Origin: Trichoplax adhaerens
Taxonomy: Eukaryota; Placozoa; Uniplacotomia; Trichoplacea; Trichoplacidae
DNA: 64,000 nucleotides
NCBI RefSeq assembly: GCF_000150275.1
Contig: NW_002060946.1
Coordinates: 2,313,454-2,377,453 of the forward strand
Reading direction: 5' to 3'
Numbering within the stretch: the first letter of the stretch is position 1; every line of letters starts with the position of its first letter. The notes under the pieces were generated by a model. The model did no database searches, was not told the origin of the DNA, and saw only the letters and a program-made list of their open reading frames with translations. Below, piece by piece: positions 63,176 through 64,000 of the stretch. Position numbers and translations under genes: made by a program.

Positions 63176-64000
63176 AAGGCAGACTAATAGACATATACAT
63201 TATACAGCCTATAATTAGGAGTATATTATGATTAAGAATGATGAATAGCATCCATTTGCAAGCAGAAAAGTGCCAGGTTTGGTCGATTGAAGGCAGACTG
63301 ATAGACATACACAGCATAGAATTATGAGTATATGATTAAGAATGATTAATAGCATCCATTTGCAAGCAGAAAAGTGCCAGGTTTCGTCGATTGAAGGCAG
63401 ACTGATAGACATATACAGCATAGAATTATGAGTATATTATTAACAGCATCCATTTGCAAGCAGAAAAGTCCAGGTTTCGTCGATTGAAGACAGACTGATA
63501 GACATATACAGCATATAATTAGGAGTATATGATTAAGAATGATTAACAGCATCCATTTGCAAGCAGAAAAGTGCCAGGTTTCGTCGATTGAAGACAGACT
63601 GATAGACATATACAGCATATAATTAGGAGTATATTATTAAGAATGATTAACAGTATCCATTTGCAAGCAGAAAGGTCCAGGTTTGGTCTACTACTGTCAC
63701 TGATACTATATATATATATATATAGTAATATTCGTTATATATCACGCCTCACTACTCTTCTAACAGCAAATATTGTGTAACAGATAGTCTTTAGTTTTTA
63801 CTCCACTGTACTTCTGCGTTGCTGCTCTAGATTTCAGGAGGAGCTCAAGGCAGACTGATATACGGTTTATAGCACTCATTCGTAGGTATTAACAGCAACT
63901 ACGGTGTAGCAGTCTTTGGTTTTTACTCTACTTCTGACTTGCTGCTCCAGATTTGAGGAGCCAAAGACAGACTGATATGCAGTATACTCGATGAATAGCA
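63176..64000. repeat. About 95-125-bp tandem repeat array, five copies plus diverged partials at the window edge
   Basis: Units share aaggcagactgatagacata, tacagcata-aattaggagtat, attaagaatgattaacagc, atccatttgcaagcagaaaa and gtgccaggtttcgtcgattg. Starts lie near 63176, 63292, 63392, 63487 and 63592. A TA run at 63704-63723 interrupts the array. After it, two diverged stretches keep the cagactgata segment and add gctgctc-agattt-aggag, and the array appears to run past the window. The long minus-strand frames here are repeat-coded and not genes. Confidence 0.85.

Noticed and set aside
63215-63618. Two overlapping minus-strand frames with repeated peptide blocks
   Set aside because: They simply translate the tandem DNA repeat; the frame changes between units and no start or splice context supports a gene.
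1-64000. tRNA, rRNA or CRISPR features
   Set aside because: No cloverleaf-like box A/box B pair, rRNA-like block or regularly spaced direct-repeat/spacer array was recognised by eye; the tandem repeats are contiguous and lack unique spacers.

Overview
The window looks like nuclear DNA from an early-branching animal, most likely a placozoan (Trichoplax/Hoilungia type). The DNA is strongly AT-rich. Nearly every gene is cut into many small exons by short GT-AG introns, gene spacing is about 6 kb, and the gene set is animal-like: a Notch-ligand-type N-terminus, tafazzin, MCM10, HAAO, PQBP1 and a FAM194 protein. The organism is an inference; the sequence itself does not name it. All gene models were assembled by hand by matching splice sites and reading phase, so single exon edges may be off.

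Layout. 1-1358: degenerate repeats. 1359-8892 (+): a single-pass membrane protein with a Notch-ligand (MNNL) N-terminus, EGF repeats and five FN3 domains; its first exon was not found. 10678-13390 (-): tafazzin. 13725-20063 (+): MCM10, divergent from tafazzin across about 335 bp. 20880-29003 (-): a 26-exon ankyrin / discoidin-like / SAM-like / Ig-like protein, convergent with MCM10. 29004-32624: gene-poor, with a probable mariner transposase relic. 32625-33143 (-): intronless PARP-type zinc-finger protein. 36639-38744 (-): coiled-coil protein. 38745-41212: nested minisatellite. 41213-42575 (+): ciliary microtubule inner protein (C3orf84/CIMIP7 type). 43412-45359 (-): HAAO. 46722-47924 (+): mL42-like mitochondrial ribosomal protein. 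47925-50369: repeat-rich. 50370-59356 (+): 1206-residue FAM194-domain protein (C3orf20-like). 61195-62952 (-): PQBP1. 62953-64000: tandem repeats continuing to the window edge.

The genes do not form one pathway; this is an ordinary mix of housekeeping genes (lipid remodelling, replication, NAD-related tryptophan breakdown, mitochondrial translation, splicing), cilium-related genes and cell-surface genes. The most unusual items are the Notch-ligand-like protein with a shortened DSL region on an FN3 stalk, the 622-residue ankyrin-discoidin-SAM-Ig protein, the apparent mL42 plus helical-tail composite gene, and families of local tandem repeats and GTAC-rich palindromic clusters near divergent promoters.
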